A stretch of 64,000 bases of DNA. Origin: Neurospora tetrasperma FGSC 2508. Lineage: Eukaryota; Ascomycota; Sordariomycetes; Sordariales; Sordariaceae. The stretch covers positions 2,696,632-2,760,631 of the forward strand of contig NW_009799104.1 in NCBI RefSeq assembly GCF_000213175.1, in the 5' to 3' direction. The notes under the pieces are model-generated. The model saw nothing but the letters and a program-made list of their open reading frames with translations, was not told the DNA's origin and did no database searches. Below, piece after piece: positions 38,301 to 49,225 of this stretch (position 1 is its first letter; each line of letters begins with the position of its first letter). The position numbers and the translations under genes were made by a program.

Positions 38301-39896
38301 TAATCGGGCAGTAATATTATAATTTCTTTTCAGTATTAATTTAATTTAACTCTAAATACCCTAAGTTAAACGCTAACCCGGAAAGAACTTAACTAACCCG
38401 TAATTTATAGCAATATTACTATCTTACTATAATTCTAAACTAATTTTTTCAAAATTAATTCTATACTATACTACTACGAAATTCCGACTATAGATTTTTT
38501 TTACTAATATAAAGACTTTACTACCTAATAATTACCGGATAATTACTATTCTATTATAATTACTACTTGACTACTACTAGATTTAATAAATAGGAACTTT
38601 AGTCTAAAATATTATTAAAATAGGGAAATCGGATATGATTTTATTAATTTGGAAATCAATATTTGTTAGTAGTATTTAATTTCCTAAATATACGAATTAC
38701 CTCCGATTTAATAGTAGTATAGAATTAGAATTTAGTTAGAGATTAATTCATATAGCCGATATTATTATCGATTAGGTGAAGACGCTACGCGTTGCGCTAG
38801 AAATAGTACGCTTTTACCGGCGTATTATAGTTAGGATAGCGAGGCATTAGCTATTAAATCGTAGTTCGGCGGATATTAGTAAATTTATTAACAGCAGTAT
38901 ATAATAAAAACGTTAATAGAGTATTAGAGGAACGGTATAGGGTTTATATTATAACTATAGACTTATAGTATCTTAAGTAGCCTTTTTAACCTTAGTTAAG
39001 GATTTCTTACCCTTTTAAGCTTTATATATAGTATTAAAATAAATTATTAAGTCCTTTAATTCGATAGTAATATAATACTATACCTCCTCGAACTATACGA
39101 ACTTATTACTATCCTTCTCCTAAAAGGATGTAGCCTAACGAATTATGGCCATTATATTAGTATTATTACTATTTATAAGAATAATAACCTAAAAATATTA
39201 GGATAACGCTATATAAAAAAAAAAACCTTACTTAATTGTAATTATTCTTTCTCTTATAATAAATAAGGTACTTCCGGCGCCAACCGCGGGGGAGACCGTA
39301 GTACAATAAAATAGGTTTACTACTATTTAGAATAGTATACTATATAATTATATAGAAGTAAATTGTATATTTAAGGCTATTAATAAGGGTATTATACGTA
39401 GGATTAACCTTACTAATATATTAGTTTACTATATGAGTTTTAATATTAATATTAAGGCGAAGTAGTATAATAATAGTGTTAAAAATTTAGAAGAAAGAGT
39501 AGAAAATAGAAACTAATATTATAAGGGCGTTTTTTAAGTAAAGAAGGAATTTTATATTTATATTTTACAATAGTAATATTATAATAAAAATAAAGTAAGG
39601 TGTATATTGGAGGAGAAAGGAGAAAAGGAGAAGGAGGGAGAGAAGGAGGAAGGGAAGGATGAATCCTAACTATAGAAGCGAAGATGCGCCAGGATACGCG
39701 TATTTATTTAAGGGGGCCCGGGCGCTACAATTTAAATTATTCTAAACTTAGTATATAAAGTAATTATTACCCGGGGCAATTATAATCTAGTACTATATAT
39801 ATAAACTACGTTCCTTAGCGCTATAGCAATAGCCGCGTACCGGTATAGTAGGTTTACTTACAATTAAAAATAATTGTATTTTAAAGCCCGGGGTAT
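38301..39896. other. Long stretch between G3 integrase and 3' LTR
   Basis: About 1.6 kb without an identifiable domain. It ends with a purine-rich tract (39605-39655) and CCCGGGG just before the LTR, positions where a polypurine tract is expected. An extra 3' ORF or untranslated region is possible. I see no intact frame. Confidence 0.4.
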
Positions 39897-39995
39897 TATT
39901 ATAGTACTAAAAACTACAATACCGAAGCCTTAGCGTTCTATTACCGTAATACTACAAATCCGAATTATATTCTCAGCCCCTATCTCCACCCTAGG
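39897..39995 (+). repeat. G3 3' LTR fragment (first ~99 bp)
   Basis: Aligns base by base with 29141-29240. The first 33 bases contain 11 differences, all C-to-T or G-to-A. It breaks off after CCACCCTA, where sequence of another Gypsy element (G4) begins, so the 3' LTR is truncated. Confidence 0.8.
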
Positions 39996-41904
39996 CCGGT
40001 TGGGCGGAGTTCTTATCTTGATACCAATTTTGAGATTATATACGGTCCTAGTACTAGGAATGCGACCGCCGATATTCTATTCCGGAAATCCAAAGACTTT
40101 AAAACTTAGAAAGATAAGAAGGAAGTATATTGGACCCTCTAAATGTTTAAACCTTTAGTAGAAGCCGAGAGAATTGAAATAATCGCCTTGGCCTTTATTA
40201 TTACTTTAAATAGTATATTAGAAGAGTTGGTACTAATCATATATTTGTCATTAATAAATTGGAATTATACCCTATTAAATTAAAAGGATACAAATTAATC
40301 GATGCAATTATGAAAGTAAATTGAAAAGAGGAATAATTAGAAGAGTACTATATTCGCGCTTACGGATTGGACTTTTAATTTATAATAATAGTTAATAGCC
40401 TCCTTACTTTAATAGCCGTTTAATTATACTCAATAAGAATAACTTACGAACCTATATTATCGATAAAGTTTACTTAATATTGGCTATAGCCTACCCGGGC
40501 TGTAATAAAATATAAGTAATCCTATTTCTTTAATATTAGTAGCCTAATATAGTAAGGGACGTTAACCGGTTCGTTAAAAATTATATAATTTATAAAGTAA
40601 ATAAGGTCCCTAGAAATAAAATACTTAGTAATTTATACTCTATTCTACTATCCGATAAGAAATGGACTTCGATTGTAATTAATTATAAAAAGATGCCTAA
40701 GAATAAATACGGTTTTAATAACGCTCCGGTTATAGTAGACCGTTTAATAAAATTGTTATAGGTTATATTATATATAGAAAAGTAAATTATTTAGAATATT
40801 GCTCGGATATATTACGAACGGCCTTTTAGGATCTGTGGTATATTTAGGGAGGTGATTTCGGATTGTGGCCTTTAATTTATATTCGTATTATAGACGAAAT
40901 GTTTAAATTAACTAGTACGAAGTAGAAGCTTACTACCGTAGGTTATAACTAGAATATTGAATAGGCCGAAGCTATAAATGCTTATTTTGGTTAGCAATTA
41001 TACCCTTTTATTAACTATTATTAAATTAGTTAGAAGCGATCTCTGTACTAAATATAATATAAAATAGTTTCCCCTAGGATAGTATCGGTCTCTTCCCTTA
41101 TAAGATTATATTCAGATACCCGATGAAAATGCTTTTCGATTGGGATACTTATACGGTTAATATTAGGTCCCGTACCGAATAATTAACTAGGGAGTAAACT
41201 TGAGACTATATTTAATATATTTAAAAATATATAAATTATATTAAAGAAACAATATTAAAAGCGTAGGAGGAATAAATTCAGTAGGCCAATAAGAAGTGGA
41301 GGGACTTAGACTTCGATATTAGCGATAGAATTATTATTATTAAACGCCTTTAGTCGATAACGATTCGCCCTAGTAATAAGTTCGATTTCTCTGATATTTT
41401 TAATTATTATAGGATTATTAAGAAAGTAGGTTATTTGTATTAGTTGAAGTTCTTCGATAATTGGAAAGGCTCTACTTCCTTTTATATGGATTGTTAAAGG
41501 AAGTATAATAATAATCTTTTACTAAATTTATTAATTGAATACTTCGGCCTAATAAATATAGAGTCGAATAAGGACCTTGAGTAGGAGGTTAAGAGGATTG
41601 ATAGTTTAAAGATAATTAATAGTAAGCTTTTTTACAATATAGATTGGAGAAGCTAGGATCCAAATCCCAATTATTAGTCCGCTTCTAACTTTAAGTACGC
41701 CCCGAAGCTCCTTTAGGATTTCTATAAGGCTAACCCGGATGCCCCGGGACCACCTAAATAATTAATAGATTAATTGAACGAAGATTAGAAAGGGTATAAA
41801 AATAATAACCTATTAGAATTATTAGGATTAAAGCGTGCGAAGAGGATTTTATATAAGTAAATAATTAATAAGATTTACGGACGAATCTTTTATATAAGGG
41901 GGGG
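39996..41904 (+). pseudogene. G4: Gypsy RNase H end, integrase and tail
   Basis: A 5'-truncated plus-strand Gypsy relic. Near 40070-40095 it reads ADILFRKSK, the end of RNase H (ADALSR). A zinc-binding region follows: YPGCNK near 40490-40510 (family HPG..K), then RDVNRFVKNYI near 40555-40590 with its Cys pair altered. The core starts near 40660: EWTSIVIN, then FNNAPVIVDRLIK at 40710-40755. After the core, a charged region and a GY/W..W-like segment near 41400-41500 may be the chromodomain. It runs into a G-tract and an LTR at 41905. Sequence differs from G1-G3. Confidence 0.72.
41896..41904 (+). other. Polypurine tract of G4
   Basis: AAGGGGGGGG lies immediately before the LTR start, the position of the second-strand primer in LTR retrotransposons. 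Confidence 0.65.
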
Positions 41905-42232
41905 TAACATAACGGTACCCGCTAGGCTATATTGCTACGATTGCTATATCCCTAGGGGGAGTTCTAGTACTATTGAAGGCCTACGAAGGTTAGAGGAATG
42001 AGTAATATAGAAGGTCCGAATTAAGACGGACTAAAATAGGCTCTAAGCCTATTGAAGGTATTTGCCCTTATTTATTAGATAGGTGAAGGGAAATACGAGT
42101 GAAGGGATTGGTTAATAGTAACCCGTACGTAGGTTCCGCCATCGCTTGTATAGCTAGGGTATTTATTTGGGTTCGTACGCTTATATCTAATTCTCTTTCT
42201 TTTCTTCTCCTCACTTAAAATCTTCTATTACA
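41905..42232 (+). repeat. G4 3' LTR candidate (~328 bp)
   Basis: Starts TAACAT directly after a polypurine tract and ends near ATTACA. No second copy was found in the window to confirm the boundary. The following bases, GATAGTATCTTAGCC, faintly resemble a decayed primer-binding site, but plus-strand MULE-like coding sequence starts soon after, so I treat this as a lone 3' LTR. Confidence 0.5.
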
Positions 42233-42239
42233 GATAGTA

Positions 42240-42402
42240 TCTTAGCCTTACCTTCAATTCCCCCATCCCGTGCCCTTGCACTACTATTAAAAAACGATAT
42301 CCCGACTTCCATCTTACTTTTGAAGACCTAGATAATTAAAGCTAATACTTTCGACAAATGGACCGAGATAGCTACGTTGATACACAAGTATTTATTAGAA
42401 AG
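42240..42402 (+). pseudogene. MULE-5 transposase relic, part 1
   Basis: Plus-strand coding remains reading FEDLDN...YFRQMDRDSYVDTQVFIRK, cut by the Copia element at 42403. The frame continues at 48230, as shown by the GAAAG duplication. I assign it to a Mutator-like transposase because of the motif in part 2. Confidence 0.45.
42398..42402. repeat. 5-bp target duplication of Copia element
   Basis: GAAAG here and at 48225-48229 flank the two LTRs exactly. Confidence 0.88.
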
Positions 42403-42609
42403 TGACGAAATGTATATAAAAGAGTGGGAGAGAAGCCATAGTATTCAATGAGAGTAAGCTAGAATATATGTAACCGATCCCTCCTTTTATACCCGCTTGC
42501 CTTATCTACCCTTGAAGCACCCTTATCTACCCATATAGTGGTACTTACGATAAGGCTTATTATATAAGGCTGTAAGGCTTAGTATTATATAGATCCATAA
42601 TATTTGCCA
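42403..42609 (-). repeat. Copia 3' LTR (207 bp)
   Basis: The more mutated of the two LTRs, for example CTTATC where the other has CTTGTC. It keeps the conserved GGATCGGTTACAT block. Confidence 0.92.
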
Positions 42610-42619
42610 CTCCCCCTCG

Positions 42620-44900
42620 TTGGATACAAGTGATGTTAAAACTCCCCCTTACTCTTGTACCGGTTAGTATTTGTCCTCGCTACTTCCAGAGTCCAGTTCT
42701 TGGCCGGTAGGTAAGTTTACAATACCCGTATCCTCTTTAAAGCTTCCCAACACTCTGCTTCTATCAATAAAGCTAAGATTATTCTTAAAACGTAAGAACT
42801 AATCTTTAGCAAGCGGTTTAATTAAATTTATCGGTTATCTACTCCTCTGTCGGTATATAAATAATACTGACGCAACCATCTTCGACCTTTTTACGTACGA
42901 AATACCATTGAATATTAATATACTTCGTCCTTTAATATTATATTAGGTTTTTTGCAAGTACTATAGCGCCTTAGTTATCGCAATAGATAATAACTACTTT
43001 TTCGCCCGCTTTGTTTCCCCCTCGAAGGTTAGTACTTAATTTAATATATAGTTTATTCAATTAAATCGCTTCCTTAATCGCTATCAACTACCCTATATAT
43101 TCTACTTCTATAAATAATAGGGCTACCGTCTACTATTGCTTTGAACTCTAAATAATAATACTATTATTAATATTAAAGACGGAATTAGAGGTAGACTTTT
43201 TAGTATTATAGTTACTGGCCTAATTAGAATCTAAATACCCTTATAGGGAGTTCAACTCCCCTATAAATATTTTTACTAAGCTTTGCGTACCCTTAAGGTA
43301 CTTAAAGATCCTTTTGAATGTACGAAAGTAAGCCTTGACTAGGTTTATAGTATATTGGCTAATAATTAATATAGCGAATACAATATTTAATTTAGTACCG
43401 AATACAATATATATTAAGGACCCGACTATAGATTGAAATATCATAATTCTAACCTTCTTTATAGTCCAATAATCCCCTACCTTTTTTAAAAGGGTCAATT
43501 GTTATTAGTGTATTTACTAAATTATATAAAGCTGTACTAAATTGGGCTGGGATTTCATTAATATATCCCTATTAATCGAAATAAATAGTCTTTTCTCATC
43601 TATTGCGAGTAATACGGATACTAAAATAATAGTAACAAGGTCCAAAGTCTATTATTTAGAACCTTACACTCAATGTATCTTTCAAACTTCGGATTTCGGC
43701 CTTATCCTTACCTATCATTAATAGGTCGTTTATATAAATAGCTACAAACGTACTATTCTTAGAGAAAACTCTATAATTAGTAGTAATAAGGGTATAGCCT
43801 AATTCCTCTGACGCTATTATTAATATATTAAATTAGATTCTAAGTACTTACTTAAGAGTATAGAATACCTTATTAAACTTATTTACTTTACTAATTCTAT
43901 TATTAAATTCGAAAGGTTATTCTATATAGATTTCTTCTTCTATATTCCTATATAGGAACGCGGTCTTAATGTTTATCTATTTAGTCTCAAAATCTAAGGA
44001 GGCGGCGATAGTAAATAAAATTTTATAGTTTATTAGTTTAACGATAGAAGTAAAGGTCTTAAAGTAGTCTACTCCTTCGATCTATTCGAAGCTATGGACT
44101 ACCTATCGAACCTTTCTTCTAATAATCTTATTATTTAGACTATATTTGAACTTATAAACCTACTTACTATATAAGATATATATTCTCGGGGTTACCTCTA
44201 TTAATTACTATATACTATCTTTAATTAGGGAGTTATATTTATCCTATATTACTTCTAACTAACCGTTTCAAAAGAAGCTCTCTTTAGCTTCCTTCAGTAT
44301 TATCGGCTCCGTTTTCTCTTCTATTCCTTCCCTAGTATAGAGTATATAGTACTAGATAGGATAAGGGTAGTTTGTAATCCTATTTCTCAACGGGTATTTC
44401 AATTCTAGATATCATTCGATATAGTCTAGGGGTATTTCAATTATTTATGTAGTTTACTATATACCTATTTGGGTTATTAGTTCATTATCCGTATTCAAAT
44501 TACCTAGGGAAAGGTTATTTAATGTTTACCGGCGGCATATTAGTACAATTCGTCTAATAATTGATCTTTATCATTAACGCTTGGAAGGTAGAGATTATAT
44601 TATCGGTAAAATAGGAGCCAGTAAATTGGTAGACCCTTACCTACCCCTATTACCCCCTAGCCTACCCTAACTAATTAATTACCTACCCTGATCCAGGGTC
44701 TAGGGTCGATTACCCTATAGACCTATTTGCTTATTTCCGAGACCTATTTATTTACCCTTATTTCGTATTATGGCGTTGGATTAGGGCTGGTTTAGATTTG
44801 GGGTTATTATATAGCTATATCTATTATCCTATATTTAACTACTACCTTCTCTATATCGAAATAAACGTTATTTAACTTAATTATTCGCTTATTTAGCCTT
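42620..44900 (-). pseudogene. Copia reverse transcriptase and RNase H
   Basis: On the minus strand, a segment near 43950-43990 reads INIKTAFLY (family MDVKTAFLNG), followed by EEEIYIE.PFEF. The catalytic box near 43720-43745 reads AIYINDLLMIGKD (family YVDDLLI.G), with Val-Asp now Ile-Asn. An open 85-codon piece at 43241-43498 reads SIVGSLIYIVFGTKLNIVFA and RIFKYLKGT, the well-known start of Copia RNase H. RNase H proper continues to about 42640. Interrupted by RIP-type stops elsewhere. Confidence 0.88.
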
Positions 44901-46200
44901 AGGAATTCATAGACCGTATATTTCTCAAAACTAATGAATACGCATTTAATAGCCTTTTCGTCCATCTTCTTTCGTTGTATTTAAGGGATTAAATACTAAG
45001 CAACTATTCCAATAGTTTTAATATTACTAATATTTAGTCTTTACCCGTAGATTAGCTTGAAGGGAGTCTTATTAAGTGCTAAATAGGGGCTTCGGTTCTT
45101 AAAACAATTAAACGTTTCAAAGATCTCTAGCCAAAACTTCCTCGGCATATTTCCTCCAATTATAATAAGTAGGAGTTTTTCTCTTAAATAGAGGTTCAAA
45201 CTTTCTGCTATACTATTTAATTAGTATTATTCGGTAATGGATCGTTCAATTTACGTCCCCCTTCTAGTGGCCTACTCGTTAAACTCGTTACTATTAAATT
45301 CTTAAGCGCTATTAAAGTAAATAACCCTATACTTCCGTCTTTAAGGTTCCCTTACTTCTAATATTTATACGAATTCTTAAATAAAAACCTATACTCTTAC
45401 TCTATCTTTAATAATTAATAAACTGCTAAATTTATTATACTTGTTGATTAGTATAATTTAATAGTATTCCCTTCAATACCCAATAGTATTAAAAGGTCTA
45501 TAAATATCGGTATAAACTATATTAGATACGTGGTCGGCTTATCTAAGTTTGCTATGATATAATATTTATTTTATCCGGCCTCTAATATATAATTCGTATA
45601 TATAGTACTACTCGGCGTTATTTATCCTATCGACTATATTTTATATTTCAATAAGGTTTTCTTTACTTAGATACCCCATACGCTCGTGCTAGAGTCTTAT
45701 TTCTAGATTAACCGAATAAGAGATTAAGGTTTATTAAGTAGTATTAGTAATTTATAGTATAAATAGGTTACTAAAACGGGTAATTTCGATACCTATACCG
45801 TCTTTCTTAACTTGCTAGTAATTTTTAGATAGGATTATATCGGAGCTATAGTCAAGCAATTGGGTTATAGAAATTAAGTTAATACTAAGTTTAGGGGCAA
45901 AAAGGATATTTTTCAATTGAACTATAGTAACCGTACTATTGAAAATATATTTCTTTTCTACCTTTCCGATTCTTAGAACCGGGACCTTTATATTACCGAT
46001 ACTAAAAATGGATTCGCTATATAGCTTAAAGGTAATGAAGTTGTTTCGAACGGTTATTATATATTAATTATATTCTAAATTAAAGAAGTAGGACGTTTTA
46101 AGAGAGTAGGTGGTTTTTATCCCGTTGTAAAATATACTGTCAAAAGTGGAAATAACGGTCGTCTTTAATTTAATTATCGATATAAAGAAATAAAATTACA
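44901..46200 (-). pseudogene. Copia integrase region
   Basis: By position between gag and reverse transcriptase on the minus strand. The stretch at 45000-45450 should hold the integrase core, and 45700-46150 the GAG-pre-integrase domain. Coding frames are recognisable as AT-rich with Gln-to-stop changes, but I could not read a confident catalytic triad by eye. Confidence 0.55.
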
Positions 46201-48000
46201 AGTCTAATTATTATAATAAAAGCTTACTAAATCAGGGTTATTACAGCCGGAACTAATACAGAGGATTTCTCCTTTCTCCTCTATTTACGGGTATTATACT
46301 CCTTTTTAAACTCAAGTAAAGATTCTAATATCCTTGCTTATTGTAATACTTTTTAATATAATAGGTGCAAAATTTATTATAAGGGTTATAAAGTAGGGTC
46401 TATATTATACTCCTTTTTTTTACTATTATCGCTAATACATATGAACTTACCCTCGGTAGAACGTAATATATTTTAAAACGTAGGGAGCTTCTTATTGTAA
46501 GTGGCCTAGGAGGTGGTTTTCTAAGCGCTATACTATTCTTAATTTAGCGCCTACAATAGTTTTAGGATTAATTAACTCTTAAGGAGTCTATACTCTAGAC
46601 TAATAGTAGTATACTCTCCCTATAGGGAGGAGATCTTCTAACCGAGGGCTCGAATATTATTGAAATTAACTAGCTTCAAATTATCCTATTCTTATTGAAT
46701 CATCTATAGGGCGCCAATACCTTTATTCAAATACTCTTATTTAGCTTTATTCAAATACTCTTATTTAGCTTTATTCAAATACTCTTATTTAGCTTTATTC
46801 AAATACTCTTATTTAGCTTTAGTAAAAAACCCAACTATAATTATCTCTCCCTCTATTAATTTTTCCACTAATTCGCCGAGAGTCGTAAAGAGAATCTTAA
46901 TATATCATTATTATTTATCCTTCCAAACCTTTAAAGAGTCTAGGGGGACCTTATCGTTAGTAGGATAGATTTCAATAATATTATAGGCACTTATAATATT
47001 GATTATAGATTACTAGAAGTAATGCTAAGCCTTATAGGACTCTTTCCCTTCCAATTTTGGATTAGTATTAATATTAATGCCGGTAAGAAAGATCGGATTA
47101 AAGATTATAGAAGGACCTTTAATAATAGGAGTAATATACGGTACTATTAGTGTCGTGCCTTCGGGTCTACTTTCCGTCGTAGAGCCGTCGCCGTCTTCTC
47201 GTTTGAATTAGTCTAGGATTAAAGCTCTATTAAATTAATTAGTAAGGGCTTTGATAGTATCCTTATAGTCCTCGTTATTAATTCTAATACGTGAGGCTAT
47301 TGTATTTATATTTGTAGGGATGATAGTTATATGGAAATAAAATACTCTAAATTAGAATAGGAGATCTTTTGTAAATTTGGGAGTCCGCTAATATTTAGAT
47401 TCCTAACTTCGAAGTTAAAGAGTTCCCTATTATTTAATAGTTCGATTTTACTAACTACTTCTAAATCTAATTCGAATTCTTTTAATACTAATAATAATAT
47501 CCCTATCGGTTCGAATATACTGTCGCTCTCGGTATTTGTAAGATTCCATAAATTCCTCCTATTGTAATTTAATAGGCGTTCAATAGTCCTAATTACCCGT
47601 AGGAAATCGTTTTATCTCATAGTACGTATAGGTGTTGGAGGCTAGAGGGGTCTCTCCAATTAGGATTGTCGTTTAAGTTGGTTATTGCCCTCTCCTATAT
47701 CCGATTTGTTACTATTGTTTACTTCCATATTTGATATTGGATAAAAACGAGGTTAGTAGTCTAATTCTGGAATGAAGGGATGCATATTCGATTTTAATAT
47801 ACCTTTCCCATCTATTTTACCTTATTTTTATTATTTTTAGAGTAAGGGAAACGGGACGAGTGTGTTTGTTCTAGATAGATGGAATATAAGGTTGGAATTA
47901 GGTTATTATTTGTTCGGAAGAACGTAGTTGTTAATATACTAAGTTAGAAGTAGTTTAGCGACTTTAGGTTTGTAGTATCGGTATAGCTGCCGCTCAGCGG
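46201..48000 (-). pseudogene. Copia gag
   Basis: Minus-strand gag with a zinc knuckle near 46320-46385, reading FCTYYIKKYYNKQGY (pattern C..C...GH....C with several Cys/His changed). An 8-residue tandem repeat KAK.EYLN occurs four times at 46721-46816. The N-terminus should lie near 47700-47960. A possible primer-binding region follows the 5' LTR directly at about 48000-48017. Confidence 0.65.
46721..46816. repeat. 24-bp tandem repeat, four copies, in Copia gag
   Basis: Four exact copies of a 24-bp unit (CTTTATTCAAATACTCTTAT plus TTAG). The length is a multiple of three, so it adds eight residues per copy without breaking the frame. Confidence 0.95.
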
Positions 48001-48017
48001 GATCCGGGCTTATAACT

Positions 48018-48224
48018 TGATAAAATGTATATAAAGGAGTAGGAGAAAAGTTATAATATTCAATGAGAGTAAGTTAGAATGGATGTAACCGATCCCTCCT
48101 TTTATGCCCGCTTGCCTTGTCTACCCTTGAGGCACCCTTGTCTACCCATGTACTGGTACTCACGATGAGGCTCAATACGTGAGGCTGTGAGGCTCAACAT
48201 CATATGGATCCATGATATTTGCCA
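48018..48224 (-). repeat. Copia 5' LTR (207 bp)
   Basis: Less mutated than the 3' LTR and identical to it in length. Contains GGATCCATATGATG, which is decayed in the other copy. Confidence 0.92.
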
Positions 48225-48229
48225 GAAAG

Positions 48230-48675
48230 TTTAACTTTAATAAGGTAATAGTATTTAAACCGAAAGAGTTTGACCGTTATAGTAATAAAAGTAATAGAGA
48301 GGGTACTATTCTACAGTATATTTTCTAGGTTACTAATTTATAGCAATCTATATAGTCACAATTCCCACACACCCTTCTTATTAATACTATATATAAAACT
48401 AACCGTTATTATACGCCCTTTATACAAAAGGGAATTATTATATTGGAGAGGTTACTAGTACTAATATTCTAAGCGATAATGAATAACCAACGTGGTGAAG
48501 GATTTATATAACTAATCGAAATATTCAATAAGGCTATTAAAGAATTCGAAATCCCTCTACCCACTATACTTATTACTAATAGTAATACTTCATTTATTTG
48601 TACCATCGCTTAACTATCATCCAACGTTCAATACTAATACTATATTTAGTATATCAACTATAATATCTTGGCTGG
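48230..48675 (+). pseudogene. MULE-5 transposase relic, part 2
   Basis: The plus strand near 48520-48670 reads FNKAIKEFEIPLPTILITNS, then NTSFICTIA and a Q/Y-rich end closing with YINYNILA. This matches the Mutator-like core around the second catalytic Asp (P.VI.TD.D.AL..A...FP....LLC.WHI.KN). Both Asp read as Asn, and the Cys-x-Trp-His motif has decayed. Coding ends abruptly where the GC-rich island starts at about 48676. Confidence 0.68.
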
Positions 48676-49090
48676 CGCCCTAGGAAAGCTTTGTACGGTC
48701 CAGCAACAGTCTCAGGACGGTCAAATCGCACCTTCCCGTACAGAAAGATAAAACCGTCAGTCAACCGTAACTTAGACTCAACCGTTAGTTAACCGTCAAA
48801 AACATCCCATTAAAGTAGACACAACCCCCTCTCTGGGCGGTCGCATACGACCGTATTGTCATGTTAGGAAGTCGCGATCAATCCTGCAGCACATCGTACC
48901 CCAGGCAGTGCGAATTGAACCAGTGAGTGCGTGCATTTGCTACCTACACTACATACTGCTGCCTACCGCCCACCCTGCCGCCCACCCGGCGCACGGTCCA
49001 CCACGCTGCCCGCCGCGCCCCGACCCTCGACCCGCATTCCCGGCACCCGCCCACCCAGCGCCGGTACTAGTACAATGCGATGCGATATAA
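48676..49090. other. GC-rich, largely unmutated island
   Basis: A roughly 400-bp stretch of high GC in an AT-rich window. At 48700-48810 it holds repeated GACGGTC/ACCGTCA/AACCGT motifs in both orientations. At 48960-49065 it is strongly C-rich on the plus strand. Two overlapping Pro-rich open frames there look like chance products of composition. Position beside the Tnp2-like gene suggests the terminal or subterminal region of that element, but I could not find a matching inverted end near 54400-55000. Confidence 0.5.
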
Positions 49091-49179
49091 TACAATTAAA
49101 TGTAGTACATTATACTAGTAATTGAATGCGATACGATAATATCGCTATCTTTTGCGTAAAGCTGTTAAGTATTAGTATA

Positions 49180-49225
49180 GTTAGTAGTTAATCAGTTAAT
49201 CAGTTAATTAGTACAATGCAATATA
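49180..49225. repeat. Short CAGTTAAT tandem repeat
   Basis: Three copies of an 8-bp CAGTTAAT-type unit follow TAGTTAGTAG-type sequence. Function unknown. Confidence 0.6.

Larger units (their letters stand above)
29141..39995 (+). mobile_element. G3: Gypsy LTR retrotransposon with nested MULE-4
   Basis: A plus-strand element with a 206-bp 5' LTR, gag, reverse transcriptase, integrase and a truncated 3' LTR beginning at 39897. MULE-4 (30664-33713) lies in gag with an exact 8-bp duplication. G3 interrupts MULE-3. Comparing the two LTRs of G3 over their first 95 bases shows almost only C-to-T and G-to-A differences. Confidence 0.82.
42403..48224 (-). mobile_element. Complete Ty1/Copia retrotransposon (5.8 kb)
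   Basis: Two 207-bp direct repeats (42403-42609 and 48018-48224) bound the element, flanked by GAAAG. Read on the minus strand each LTR starts TGGCAAATAT and ends with TCA. A polypurine tract GAGGGGGAG precedes the 3' LTR (42610-42620). Reverse transcriptase lies to the left of integrase, so on the minus strand the order is gag, integrase, reverse transcriptase, RNase H, which defines Copia. Differences between the LTRs are almost all transitions. Confidence 0.92.

Noticed and set aside
42233-42250. Primer-binding site directly after the G4 LTR, implying a tandem Gypsy pair
   Set aside because: The match to a TGGTATCAGAGC-type site is poor and the sequence beyond encodes MULE-like protein, not gag.
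48908-49125. Two overlapping Pro/His-rich small ORFs
   Set aside because: They are in different frames of the same C-rich stretch, so the openness follows from composition.
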